NCBI GenBank assembly: GCA_902782125.1
Contig: CACZMA010000011.1
Location: 1-46,653, forward strand
Direction of reading: 5' to 3'
DNA from: Oscillospiraceae bacterium
GTDB lineage: Bacteria; Bacillota; Clostridia; Saccharofermentanales; Saccharofermentanaceae
DNA: 46,653 nt
The notes under the pieces are model-generated. The model had not been told where the DNA came from. It ran no database searches and saw only the letters and a program-made list of their open reading frames with translations. Positions 7,543 to 16,176 of the stretch are shown here, one piece after another (within the stretch, counting starts at the first letter, position 1; each line of letters begins with the position of its first letter). Made by a program: the position numbers and the translations under genes.

Positions 7543-10011
7543 ATGAATCCTGTGATCAAGACAACGTTTAAGAATATATTCGGGAAGCCGCTGAGGACCT
7601 TCCTTGTGGTGTTTTCCATATTTGTCTGCTCTCTCGCGGCCATGTTCTGCTTTGACCTGGCGCGTACGGAGAGGGGAGTTATAGAGAGCATTTATAAGGG
7701 TCTGGCCGGAAACGCGGATCTTCTCCTTACCCTGGACAGGTGCGACAGGGAGATCCCGTCGGATCTTCCGGACAGCGATATTGTCCTTATAAGGACTTTC
7801 GATGAGGTGATCTACAGCGACGTGGAGGGAGAGTACTCCGTGGTGACGCAGAAGACCGCCGCGATCAATTCGGTTGACATTGAAACAGCGGAGGCTATGG
7901 GCCTTATGGGAGACTATGAGCTTTCCGACGATGAGATACTCATAACCGGGAAATACGCTGAGCTCCTGGGAGTATCAGTCGGAGATACGATGACCATCCA
8001 AGACATGGCCGGCAATGAGCTCGAATTCACCGTGGCTTACATTGTCCCCGAAGACGCGAAAACACTGCTCTTCCGCGGCCTCAGTGCCGTGGTAAACGGA
8101 AATGCCGCAGACACCATATCCAGAGGAAAGGTGACCTCTGCCGATGTCGTTATCGACGTAACCGACGACAGCATGATCGATCAGGCCGAGAGTTCGCTCC
8201 GGGATGCTTTCGGCGACGATGCGGTCACACGGTTCGCTATTGATGCCGAAGGTGAGGAGATGCTTAAGGAACTTACGGGATTCATGGTCCTGCTGTTTGC
8301 CATAACTTTCCTGCTGGTGGTATTCATTACCGTATCCATCTGCGAGAGGATCGTGAGTGAGAGGATGTCTTACATCGGCACACTGAGAAGCCTCGGCATG
8401 AGTTCACGCAGAACGGCTGTCATCCTTCTTCTGGAAAATGCGGCTTATGCCCTGCTGGGTGCGATCCCCGGGGTAGCGTTCTATCTGCTCGTGAGACCGG
8501 GCCTTCTGGGATCCATGACAAATGTTAATACCAACGACGGAAGCAAGATAGCTGTTGAATTCCCGCCGGTATCAGCGGCTCTGGTGGCAGCGGTAGTCCT
8601 GGGTGCCGTCGCCATCGAATGTCTCATCCCCTTAAAGGCCATCCTCAGAGCACTTAAAACATCCATCAGGGATATCATCTTTGATAACAGGGATACCGCT
8701 TACAAGTTCAGCAGGACAGGCATCATCTCCGGTGTCGTTATGGCGGTGATTGCGGCAGTATCCTTCATCTTCAGGGGCAGCCTGGTGTGTGCGGCGATCT
8801 GCCTGGTATCGACGGTAACGGCGACCGCACTTCTTTTCCCCTTGATCTTACGTGGGATAACGCACCTGATAGCTTCCCTGGCAGCAAGAGGGGATAACGA
8901 GAAGTGGGCGCTTTCCGCCAAGGAGGCAGTCTCCCGCAAGAGCACCGTGGGATCGGGTATCCTCTGTGTGACGTCAGCCACCATGTGCATCCTCATATCC
9001 ATCATGGCGGTAAACATGGCTCAGATGATCGATCCGGACGTCTACGACTGCGATACCGTGGTTACCTGCACGGCATCCTCGAAAATGTTCTCTTTCATCG
9101 ACCATCTCGAGGGCGTCAACGAGACGGAATACATATACAGGAAAATGGAATCCGTAAGGATCGGCGACGATGACAAGAAACTCATGTCGGTGATATTCGG
9201 AATGCCCGACGGAGGATTCAGGATGTACGGCGGCATATACGATGCACCGGAAAGGATAGACTCGGGCACGATCTGCGTGGAGAAGGCCTGGGCAGCGAGA
9301 AGGGGGCTTTCCGTGGGGGATACCCTGACAATCACATTTGATCCCGACGGTGTCTTCCCCATAGTTAGAGAATTCGAGATAGCATCGTTCTTCAAGATCG
9401 ACAGCTATGAGGGCCTTAAGAATAATTTCCTGATCTCCGAGAACGACTATAAGGAGATCTACCACGATGTTCCGGGTGAGATCCTGATAAGGTGCGACGA
9501 TCCGGAGAAGACGTCTTCCGAGATCGGAAAATATGCTGCGGGAAGCATCGAGAAGGTACAGACAAAGCAGGAGATAGCAGATGAGGCCGCAGACAGCAAC
9601 GCCTCCTCCGGAAGGGTTTTCGGAGCTGTCATAGTGACGGTCCTCGCCATGACCTGCATCGGAATGGTAACCAATCAGCTGATCGGATTCGAGGGTAGAA
9701 GAAAGGAGTGCGCAGTGATGCTCTCAACTTCCATGAACAGGAAGACGCTGTCGGGGCTTCTGTTCCGTGAGATGCTCATCACATCCGCGATATCCTCGAC
9801 ACTGGGAGCAGCGGAGGGATCCTTCCTGCTTCTGGTCATAAAGGCGGCGGTGGACAATTCCGACTCTTTAATGATGCCGGATATGAATCTGCCGATCCCC
9901 TTCGTAGCGGCGATATGGCTGGGGATGACTGTGCTCTTTGTGCTGACGGTCATATTCCCCATAAAGAACATGAAGAAGATGAAGCTCTCGGAGCAGCTTA
10001 AGTACGAGTGA
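7543..10011 (+). CDS. FtsX-like ABC transporter permease (two FtsX domains)
   Basis: 822 residues. The N-terminal KNIFGKPLRTFLVVFSIFVC is the usual first membrane helix of MacB/FtsX-type permeases. A large extracytoplasmic domain follows (about 45-235), then three membrane helices (about 240-360), two more helices near 395-440, a second extracytoplasmic domain, and a last group of helices (about 690-815). The duplicated FtsX layout is typical of mechanotransmission ABC systems that handle peptides, lipoproteins or cell-wall hydrolase control rather than classical transport. It starts 12 bases after the M13 peptidase gene with an AAGGAGG site and is followed 15 bases later by its ATPase. Confidence 0.92.
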   Translation: MNPVIKTTFKNIFGKPLRTFLVVFSIFVCSLAAMFCFDLARTERGVIESIYKGLAGNADLLLTLDRCDREIPSDLPDSDIVLIRTFDEVIYSDVEGEYSVVTQKTAAINSVDIETAEAMGLMGDYELSDDEILITGKYAELLGVSVGDTMTIQDMAGNELEFTVAYIVPEDAKTLLFRGLSAVVNGNAADTISRGKVTSADVVIDVTDDSMIDQAESSLRDAFGDDAVTRFAIDAEGEEMLKELTGFMVLLFAITFLLVVFITVSICERIVSERMSYIGTLRSLGMSSRRTAVILLLENAAYALLGAIPGVAFYLLVRPGLLGSMTNVNTNDGSKIAVEFPPVSAALVAAVVLGAVAIECLIPLKAILRALKTSIRDIIFDNRDTAYKFSRTGIISGVVMAVIAAVSFIFRGSLVCAAICLVSTVTATALLFPLILRGITHLIASLAARGDNEKWALSAKEAVSRKSTVGSGILCVTSATMCILISIMAVNMAQMIDPDVYDCDTVVTCTASSKMFSFIDHLEGVNETEYIYRKMESVRIGDDDKKLMSVIFGMPDGGFRMYGGIYDAPERIDSGTICVEKAWAARRGLSVGDTLTITFDPDGVFPIVREFEIASFFKIDSYEGLKNNFLISENDYKEIYHDVPGEILIRCDDPEKTSSEIGKYAAGSIEKVQTKQEIADEAADSNASSGRVFGAVIVTVLAMTCIGMVTNQLIGFEGRRKECAVMLSTSMNRKTLSGLLFREMLITSAISSTLGAAEGSFLLLVIKAAVDNSDSLMMPDMNLPIPFVAAIWLGMTVLFVLTVIFPIKNMKKMKLSEQLKYE

Positions 10012-10026
10012 TAAAGGAGACAGAAG

Positions 10027-10701
10027 ATGAATACCGTAATCGAAGTTAAGAACGTATCTAAGACTTTCGGCAAGAAAACAAATATCAACAGGGTCCTGGA
10101 TGATGCCTGTATGTATGTGAGCGAGGGCGAGTTCGTATCCCTCATGGGAGCCTCCGGCTCAGGCAAATCCACTCTCTTGTACCTGATCGGAGGACTGGAC
10201 CGGGAGTTCGAGGGAGAGATAGAGCTCTGCGGAAAAGAGATAGGCTTACTCAAGGACAGCGAACTGTCAGACCTGAGGCTGGGGAACGTGGGATTCGTAT
10301 TCCAGTTCTATAACCTGGTCATGAACCTCAACGTGGAGGACAATATACTTCTTCCGCATACCATCAACGGGAAGAAGAGGTCTGAGCTTAAAGAACAGCT
10401 TGATGAGATCCTGGAGATCACCGGCCTTACGGAAAAGAGGAAGGCAATGCCCTCGACGCTCTCGGGAGGACAGCAGCAGAGGGTCGCCATCGCCAGGGCT
10501 GTGCTGGGGGATCCCAGGGTGATTCTGGCTGACGAACCCACGGGGAATCTGGATGCGAAGTCCGGCGAGGAGATAATGGAACTGTTCTCGCGTCTCAACA
10601 GGGATAAGGGCATGACCATCCTTCAGGTAACCCACTCGGAGAAGTGCGCATCATATGGTACGAGGACCGTGGTCCTGGAGAAGGGAAAGACAGTCGGTTA
10701 A
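10027..10701 (+). CDS. ABC transporter ATP-binding protein (MacB/LolD type)
   Basis: 224 residues, a complete nucleotide-binding domain. Walker A is GASGSGKST (about 42-50), the signature is LSGGQQQR, and Walker B plus the catalytic glutamate is VILADEPTGNLD, with the NLD form typical of the MacB/LolD/FtsE branch that works with FtsX-type permeases. It is the evident partner of the permease just upstream. The predicted location is the cytoplasmic face of the membrane. A clear AAAGGAGA site precedes the ATG. Confidence 0.95.
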   Translation: MNTVIEVKNVSKTFGKKTNINRVLDDACMYVSEGEFVSLMGASGSGKSTLLYLIGGLDREFEGEIELCGKEIGLLKDSELSDLRLGNVGFVFQFYNLVMNLNVEDNILLPHTINGKKRSELKEQLDEILEITGLTEKRKAMPSTLSGGQQQRVAIARAVLGDPRVILADEPTGNLDAKSGEEIMELFSRLNRDKGMTILQVTHSEKCASYGTRTVVLEKGKTVG

Positions 10702-10735
10702 GTGCTAAAATAACATCAAAAAGAAGGAGAGCAGC

Positions 10736-11446
10736 ATGCGTATCGCCGTTGTAGATGATGAGAGCATATTCCGGAAGCAGACGGCTTCCGCCATAGCTTC
10801 GCTCTACGGCAGGGAGAACGTCAGCTGCTTTCTTTATTCCGACGGATCTGAACTGCTCAGGAGCATAGCGAACGGATTCGAACTCGATGCGGTGTTCCTC
10901 GATATCGAGATGAAGGATGTGGACGGGATGAGCTGTGCCAAGGCCATCCGCAAAGTGAACAGAGATATCCCGATAGTCTTCCTTACAAGTCACACGGAGA
11001 TGGCCATGGAAGGATATGAGGTGGATGCCTTCCGCTTCCTGGCAAAGCCCGTGGAGCCCGATAAACTCAGGGCAACGCTGCTCGACCTGGAGAGAATGCT
11101 CAAGGAGGATGAGAAGATAGTCCTTCGTGAGGACGGAGAAGACGTCATCCTTCCCATTAAGGATCTCATATACGCCGAGGCATCCAATAATTCAGTGCAC
11201 TTTGTCTTCAGGGGTTCCTCACATGAGACGCGAATGAAATTCTCTGATGCGGTCAGGACCATTGATTCACTCTCACGGGACTTCCTTAAGGTTCACAGGT
11301 CCTATGTGGTCTCCCTGGCGCACATCAGGAAGGTGAATTCCGGAGAGATCCTTATGGATAACGGAGATACCGTTCCTGTTGCAAGGGGCAAGGCCGGGGA
11401 AGTCAGGGAAAGGCTCTTTGAGTTTATAAGGAGAACGGGACGTTGA
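10736..11446 (+). CDS. LytTR-family response regulator
   Basis: 236 residues. The receiver domain (1-120) has the acidic pair in VVDDES, the phospho-acceptor Asp in FLDIEM and a conserved KP (LAKPV). The C-terminal LytTR DNA-binding domain (about 130-230) shows the usual LKVHRSYVVSLAHIRKV core. Such regulators bind two direct repeats spaced by two helical turns; a matching site lies at 5434-5469, ahead of this operon. The sensor kinase that should phosphorylate it overlaps its end by 4 bases. Confidence 0.95.
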   Translation: MRIAVVDDESIFRKQTASAIASLYGRENVSCFLYSDGSELLRSIANGFELDAVFLDIEMKDVDGMSCAKAIRKVNRDIPIVFLTSHTEMAMEGYEVDAFRFLAKPVEPDKLRATLLDLERMLKEDEKIVLREDGEDVILPIKDLIYAEASNNSVHFVFRGSSHETRMKFSDAVRTIDSLSRDFLKVHRSYVVSLAHIRKVNSGEILMDNGDTVPVARGKAGEVRERLFEFIRRTGR

Positions 11447-12810
11447 ACGAGCAGATCGCCATCGACATCATCTATGCGCTCTTGGTCGCGATACCCTGGG
11501 TATTCCTCGGACCCATAGCGGTGTACTTTATCTCGCAGACACTGAGATACAGACTTAGAGGGATCAAATGGGTCTGCCTTATCTCTTTCCTCACGGGCAT
11601 CGTCTCATCGGTTTTTATACTGCTTGAGAGGGATGAGACCGGAGAACCGGTGATATCCGAGAGTGCCATAACAGCCGTTCTTGCACAGATCATCATCCTT
11701 ACTGTTACCATCGTGGTCAGCATGGAGGGAAAGGTATGGAAAAGGATCCTGATAACGCTCCTGTCACTGGACGCCGTCTCGGATATCCGGGATATATTAA
11801 GTTCCCTGAAGGAACAGTTCTTCATCGGCGGCGTGACGGATAACAGGCTGACGGTCCTTACGGTCTTCCTGATAACGGAGATCATGATAATGGCTTTTGA
11901 ACTGACCTTCTTCGCCATGATCGCGAAAATGAGAAGGAAGAAGGATGATGAGGCTCTGCCGATCCCGGTACTTGCAGGCCTGTCGCTGATCCTGAACATT
12001 GCCACCGGGATCGGATTGGATGATCACGGCAATACCGAGTTCCTGTCGGCCTTCCGTCCGTTTTTTATCCTCCTAAGCCTTTGTGCCCTGGCTTTTGTCT
12101 TCCTGCTCTTTTACATCAGGACTACGAAGAAGGAGAGGGATGACTATATTGCCCTGAACCGCGCCAATGAAGAACTCATCGAATCAGAGGCGAGATACTT
12201 CGAAGCCGCGGCAAAGGCCGATACGGAAGTTCGTGCCATGAGGCACGACATGAAGAATAATATCCAGGTTCTTATGCTCCTTCTGGAGAATAAGGAATAC
12301 GACAAGATGAGAGATTATCTTGATGAATTGGGAGCGGGACTGTCCGTCACTGAAGTCTCTGCCCATACCGGAGATACGATAGCCGATGCCATAATCATGA
12401 AGAAGAGGGAAGAGGCGAGGGCAGCCGGCGCGGAACTTAATTCCTCCGGTGTTATCTCCGGGGTCGATATCTCTCCCGCGGACATGTGTAAGATACTGGC
12501 AAATCTTTTGGATAACGCCATCGAGGCGGTAGCGGGAATGGATATAGAAGGCGACCTCAAGGTGATAGATCTGGACTTCAGGAAGACTGACAATTTCTTT
12601 ATGATATCGGTCTCAAATCCCACTGAACATGAAGTGGTATTCAAGGACGGGAATATCGAGACGATCAAATCTGATAAGAAGTCTCACGGATTCGGCGTCA
12701 AGAACATAAGGAGTGCGGCATCTGTCTACGGCGGAGAACTCTCGATGAAATGCACCGCAAAGCCTTACGGATACCTGTTCGAATCGCAGATACTATTCCC
12801 GCTGAACTGA
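11443..12810 (+). CDS. GHKL-type sensor histidine kinase (AgrC-like)
   Basis: 455 residues. The N-terminal 230 or so residues are strongly hydrophobic with six or seven membrane segments, as in peptide-sensing kinases of the AgrC class. A short coiled-coil linker leads to the phospho-acceptor motif MRHDMKNNIQ and a GHKL ATPase domain with the N-box NLLDNAIEAV and G-box HGFGVKNIRSAA. The start is TTG, overlapping the stop of the regulator gene (TTGA), with AAGGAG about 9 bases upstream. Together with the upstream genes this makes a complete sense-and-respond unit: extracellular peptidase, transporter, regulator and kinase. The ligand is unknown; a peptide is likely given the kinase class. Confidence 0.93.
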   Translation: MNEQIAIDIIYALLVAIPWVFLGPIAVYFISQTLRYRLRGIKWVCLISFLTGIVSSVFILLERDETGEPVISESAITAVLAQIIILTVTIVVSMEGKVWKRILITLLSLDAVSDIRDILSSLKEQFFIGGVTDNRLTVLTVFLITEIMIMAFELTFFAMIAKMRRKKDDEALPIPVLAGLSLILNIATGIGLDDHGNTEFLSAFRPFFILLSLCALAFVFLLFYIRTTKKERDDYIALNRANEELIESEARYFEAAAKADTEVRAMRHDMKNNIQVLMLLLENKEYDKMRDYLDELGAGLSVTEVSAHTGDTIADAIIMKKREEARAAGAELNSSGVISGVDISPADMCKILANLLDNAIEAVAGMDIEGDLKVIDLDFRKTDNFFMISVSNPTEHEVVFKDGNIETIKSDKKSHGFGVKNIRSAASVYGGELSMKCTAKPYGYLFESQILFPLN

Positions 12811-12905
12811 TGACAGGCGCAATAGTGCGGCTTGCAACTGATATAACAGCAAAGCATCTTACTGTTGATGTTTTATTCCAAACCAATACACTAAATTGCG
12901 GGTTA

Positions 12906-13510
12906 TCATTTCGCTCCAATCTCGAAACTCAGCACCACATTCTCTTTCCCCAACATCTCCGCTAATTCCTGCTCCGTTTTATCCGTAATCCTGCCAAGCC
13001 TTGTATATGCCCAGGAATTGGAACCATAAAACACGACAACCTGATTCCCCGAGTACAGAACGATATCTCCGGCTTCTGTAGTCGTCTGCTCATCGCTGCT
13101 CGGAATACTCTGTCCGATAGAACCGACCTGCTCAAACCCTCCATACATGGACATATTGATCTCAAGTCCACCGGAAGCTGCCACAGCTCCCTAATAGCAT
13201 CAACGGACTCATTATTCTCCCATGCAACGCTGACCTCGGTTCCATCAATCTTCATTATCAGTTCCATATTCTCTGCATCTGTCTCCTGTGTCAGATCTGT
13301 CGGTTTCTCAGGCTTACTTGTATCCGAAGTCTCCGGTAAGGCAGATTGAACCTCTGTATTGTCAGGTTCAGTCTGCGAAAAAACGGATGATTCCTCTTTT
13401 ATCTCCGGATCTGTTATAACTTCCGGTGTCTTTCTTTCGCACCCTGCAAATATCAGCACAAGTGCCAGCAAAAAGACTATGCAGATCTTCGGTCCAACTT
13501 GTTTGCGCAT
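12906..13510 (-). pseudogene. frameshifted lipoprotein with cyclophilin-like domain
   Basis: Two overlapping minus-strand frames together make one protein of about 200 residues: a signal peptide with lipobox LIFAGC, a Ser/Thr/Glu-rich linker, and a cyclophilin-like fold (the family seen as MKIxITxxG... GDIxYY... LGRI). The first half reads to RELWQ near 13178-13190 and continues sensibly only after a one-base shift (AASGGLEINMSMYGG). One G seems to be missing near 13184-13188. This is either a true frameshift mutation or a sequencing error. The ATG at 13510 has AAGGTG upstream; a TTG six bases earlier is possible. The family's function is not known. Confidence 0.7.
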
Positions 13511-13589
13511 CTTCAAGACACCTTGCTATTTACAGGTTTTTTTCCATTTCGTAAGCCTTGTCCATGGCTGTGTTGCGTGTTACGGGATA

Positions 13590-13595
13590 ATTATA
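13590..13595 (-). promoter_or_regulatory. extended -10 of the frameshifted lipoprotein gene
   Basis: On the minus strand the sequence reads TGATATAAT, an extended -10, about 80 bases before the ATG at 13510. No good -35 is seen. Apart from this and the repeats at 13695 and 13766, I see nothing in the 13511-13813 gap. Confidence 0.4.
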
Positions 13596-13694
13596 TCATT
13601 TGGTCAAATATGTTCCCCCGCCGATTCGAAAATGGTTATTCCCAATCTTTAGTTTTTCTTTGGTTCATATTGGGACAGTGAATTTTTTGTTGCT

Positions 13695-13732
13695 ATTTTA
13701 GAAAAAGTGACAGGGTGCAATAAATCTAAAAT
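13695..13732. repeat. inverted repeat upstream of the DUF4143 ATPase, copy 1
   Basis: ATTTTAGA (13695-13702) and TCTAAAAT (13725-13732) are perfect inverted arms. Between them are AAAAGTG and AATAAA, which recur in copy 2 at the same places, while the 9 bases in the middle differ. Copy 2 is exactly 70 bp away. Confidence 0.75.
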
Positions 13733-13765
13733 GGCATGTTGCCTGATAGGTAAAAAAATAGTATA

Positions 13766-13801
13766 TTTTAGAAAAAGTGTTTCGCGACAATAAATCTAAA
13801 A
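13766..13801. repeat. inverted repeat upstream of the DUF4143 ATPase, copy 2
   Basis: TTTTAGA (13766-13772) and TCTAAAA (13795-13801) with the same flanking AAAAGTG and AATAAA as copy 1. It ends 12 bases before the ATG of the ATPase gene, so a bound protein or RNA hairpin could control that gene. Confidence 0.75.
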
Positions 13802-13813
13802 CGAGGCGTGTTT

Positions 13814-15103
13814 ATGGAAATTAAAAGAGACAGATATCTTAAAAAGCTTATAAGCCATATGAATAACGGGCTTATTAAAGTTATAACCGGAATCAGAAGG
13901 TGCGGTAAGTCCTATCTTCTGTTTAATCTATTTTACGACTATCTTATTGATACCGGAGTTCCTGAAGATTCAATTATTCCTATACCGTTGGACGATGACG
14001 ATTATGCTGAGTATTGTGATCCTCATAAGCTTTATGAATACATCAAGAGTAAGTTGACCGACAACAAAAAGACTTATTACATATTTATCGATGAGGCACA
14101 GTATGCCATCTCAAAGGAAGAAATGAAGAATCCGGATGTTCCGATAAAGCTTTACGGAGTCTTGAACGGGCTTCTTAGGAAAAAGAATGTTGATGTATAT
14201 ATTACCGGAAGTAATTCCAAGTTCCTTTCGTCAGATATCATGACCGAATTCAGAGGCAGAGGCGATGAGATCCACGTGGCTCCCCTGTCTTTCTCTGAAT
14301 ATCTGCCGGCAAGCGGCAAGGATAAGTCGGATGCTATGCAGGATTATATGTTGTATGGCGGCTTGCCTCATATTTTCGCCGAGCCCGACGCGGAATCAAA
14401 GAGCGCATACCTGGACAGGCTTAATCGAGAGATATACTTGAGAGATATTCATGAGCGATACGACATCAAAGATGAAGGCGGCATGGAAGAACTTACGAAG
14501 GTCTTAGCTTCTTCAGTCGGTTCTCTTTCTAATCCGCAGCGCATAGCGGATACGTTTAAGAGTTCAGGTAATAAAGCAATTACCATGCCGACCATAGCTA
14601 ATTATTTGGATTATCTTAAGGAAAGTTTTCTGATTCAGAAAGCAGAACGATACGATATCAAGGGAAGAAAACATATCAGCACTCCGTCAAAGTATTACTA
14701 TACCGATCTCGGATTAAGAAACAGCATATTAAACTTCAGGCAGTTTGAAGAAACCCACCTTATGGAAAATATGATCTATAACGAATTGGTATATCGAGGG
14801 TATAACGTAGATGTCGGAGTTGTTGAGACCCGTATAGTAGAGAATGGCAAGAAAGTTTATAAGCAACTCGAGATAGATTTTGTAGTAAACAGAGGAAGCA
14901 AAAGATATTATATCCAATCTGCCTATGCTCTCCCGAACAAAGAAAAGGTCGATCAAGAGCAAGCATCTTTGATCAAGGTTAATGACTCGTTTAAGAAAAT
15001 AATTGTCGTAAGTGGAAATACTCCGCTATGGAGAAATGAACAGGGTATAACCATAATGAATCTGTATGAGTTTTTACTTGACGAGAACAGTCTTGATTTA
15101 TAA
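13814..15103 (+). CDS. AAA-type ATPase with DUF4143 domain
   Basis: 429 residues. The N-terminal AAA_14-type ATPase (about 1-165) has the variant Walker A GIRRCGKS and a Walker B FIDEAQ; ITGSNSKFLSSD is the sensor-like strand. The C-terminal DUF4143 region (about 190-380) ends in a nuclease-fold-like stretch with an LEIDFVVNRG motif, as in PD-(D/E)XK-like domains. Such proteins are common, often solitary and laterally moved; their biological role is not established. The gene is visibly more AT-rich than its neighbours. The ATG at 13814 is chosen because GAGG lies 7 bases upstream; a GTG at 13808 is less likely. A broken xis/int pair follows, so it may be cargo of a decayed element. Confidence 0.85.
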   Translation: MEIKRDRYLKKLISHMNNGLIKVITGIRRCGKSYLLFNLFYDYLIDTGVPEDSIIPIPLDDDDYAEYCDPHKLYEYIKSKLTDNKKTYYIFIDEAQYAISKEEMKNPDVPIKLYGVLNGLLRKKNVDVYITGSNSKFLSSDIMTEFRGRGDEIHVAPLSFSEYLPASGKDKSDAMQDYMLYGGLPHIFAEPDAESKSAYLDRLNREIYLRDIHERYDIKDEGGMEELTKVLASSVGSLSNPQRIADTFKSSGNKAITMPTIANYLDYLKESFLIQKAERYDIKGRKHISTPSKYYYTDLGLRNSILNFRQFEETHLMENMIYNELVYRGYNVDVGVVETRIVENGKKVYKQLEIDFVVNRGSKRYYIQSAYALPNKEKVDQEQASLIKVNDSFKKIIVVSGNTPLWRNEQGITIMNLYEFLLDENSLDL

Positions 15104-15120
15104 CAAAACTAAAATCAAAC

Positions 15121-15299
15121 ATGCCTTTCTGGGAGAAATACACACTGACGATCCGTGAAGCAGCGGAGTACTTTCATATTGGAGGCGCCGTATCGTAGAG
15201 GAGAATCGGTTTGCTGATTTCATAATCATGAACGGAAACCGTGTCATGATAAAACGGAAGGTTTTCGAGAAGTATATAGACGAAAACTCAACAATATAA
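15121..15299 (+). pseudogene. excisionase (Tn916 Xis-like), broken
   Basis: The first 22 codons read [20 protein letters not shown] and match the start of Tn916-type excisionases; the frame then hits TAG at 15196. The second half continues in another frame from 15186 ([12 protein letters not shown], then [20 protein letters not shown]) to TAA at 15297. About 10-13 bases seem lost between HIG and RRI, removing the turn of the winged helix. It cannot make a normal Xis. It lies where Xis is expected, directly before an integrase start. Confidence 0.8.
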
Positions 15300-15352
15300 A
15301 GGTTTTCAGAGATTTCTATGCCATAGGATAACATGAAAAACTTAAGAATTCG

Positions 15353-15392
15353 GAATCCGATATGATATAGTTCATATATCGTATCGGGATTC
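15353..15392. other. long hairpin between xis and int remnants
   Basis: A 17-bp near-perfect stem: GAATC/GATTC plus CGATATGATATA/TATATCGTATCG with one G-T pair and one bulged G, around a short GTTCA-type loop. It sits between the xis remnant and the int ribosome site. No T-run follows directly; it may have controlled int expression. Confidence 0.6.
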
Positions 15393-15417
15393 TTGTTATG
15401 AAAGGAGTTCCGAAATC

Positions 15418-15480
15418 ATGAACAAAAGGAGAGATAACAGAGGAAGAATCTTACACAACGGTGAGATCCGCACATGTTAA
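15418..15480 (+). pseudogene. integrase (Tn916 Int-like) N-terminal remnant
   Basis: ATG with a good AAAGGAG site is followed by MNKRRDNRGRILHNGEIR, which matches the first residues of Tn916-family tyrosine integrases (KKRxDxKGRxLxxGE), then TGT TAA. No core-binding or catalytic domain follows, so nearly all of the gene is deleted. Confidence 0.75.
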
Positions 15481-15557
15481 GTATGAAGACGTTGCTGCTG
15501 AGGTCACAAAACTTGGCGCCGTGTAAGATCCTACAGGAAACGACCCGGAAAAGGCCG

Positions 15558-15593
15558 TGTACAAAACTTGATTTTTGTACCCGATTTTGTACC
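15558..15593. repeat. GTACAAA-type repeats near the element end
   Basis: GTGTACAAAA (15558-15567) is followed by two direct repeats in the opposite sense, TTTTGTACC-containing units starting at 15571 and 15583 (12 bp apart). Short direct repeats of this kind sit at the ends of integrase-carried elements as arm-type binding sites. This is a possible trace of an element end; the rest of 15481-15708 shows no gene. Confidence 0.35.
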
Positions 15594-15708
15594 TTTTGGT
15601 AGAAAAAAAGCGGAAAAAAGCCACGATAAGTGAAAATGCAACTTTCAAGACCTACGACCGCAAACCCAATAAATACGGGCATTTCACCTCGAATCGTGTT
15701 AAATCGTA

Positions 15709-16173
15709 ATGGCAATAAAAGTACTATTCGTATGTCACGGCAACATCTGCCGTTCGACCATGGCGCAGTTTATGTTCCAGGATATGGTGAACAGGAAGGG
15801 ACTGGCCGATAAGTTCTATATCGATTCCGCTGCCACGAGCAGGGAAGAGATCGGCAACGGTCCGCATTACGGGACAGTCGGCAAGATGAGGGAGGTCGGG
15901 ATACCGGTCCTGCCGCACCGCGCCCGCCAGATGACAAGAGGCGACTACGATGAGTATGACTATCTCATAGGAATGGATTCCTACAACATCTCCAACATGA
16001 CCCGCATCGCAGGCGGAGACCCTGAGGGCAAGATATATCAGATGCTCGGGTTTGCGGGAAGTACAAGGAGTATCGCGGACCCGTGGTATACGGGGAATTT
16101 CGATGAGACGTATGACGACTTGAGAGAGGGTCTGGATGCGTTTATGGAATACCTTGAGGAGAAGGGGATCTGA
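15709..16173 (+). CDS. low-molecular-weight protein-tyrosine phosphatase
   Basis: 154 residues, the usual family size. The P-loop CX5R motif CHGNICRS is at residues 9-16, and the general-acid aspartate is in ADPWYTGNF near residue 125. It should remove phosphate from protein tyrosines (or arginines) in the cytoplasm. No ribosome binding site is visible before the ATG at 15709 and no strong promoter either, perhaps because the neighbouring mobile remnant has replaced the original upstream DNA. The following gene is on the other strand. Confidence 0.95.
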   Translation: MAIKVLFVCHGNICRSTMAQFMFQDMVNRKGLADKFYIDSAATSREEIGNGPHYGTVGKMREVGIPVLPHRARQMTRGDYDEYDYLIGMDSYNISNMTRIAGGDPEGKIYQMLGFAGSTRSIADPWYTGNFDETYDDLREGLDAFMEYLEEKGI

Positions 16174-16176
16174 ACG

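Noticed and set aside
13814..15103. Anti-phage defence system around the DUF4143 ATPase
   Set aside because: It stands alone, with no nuclease, methylase or other effector gene next to it; only mobile-element remnants are present.
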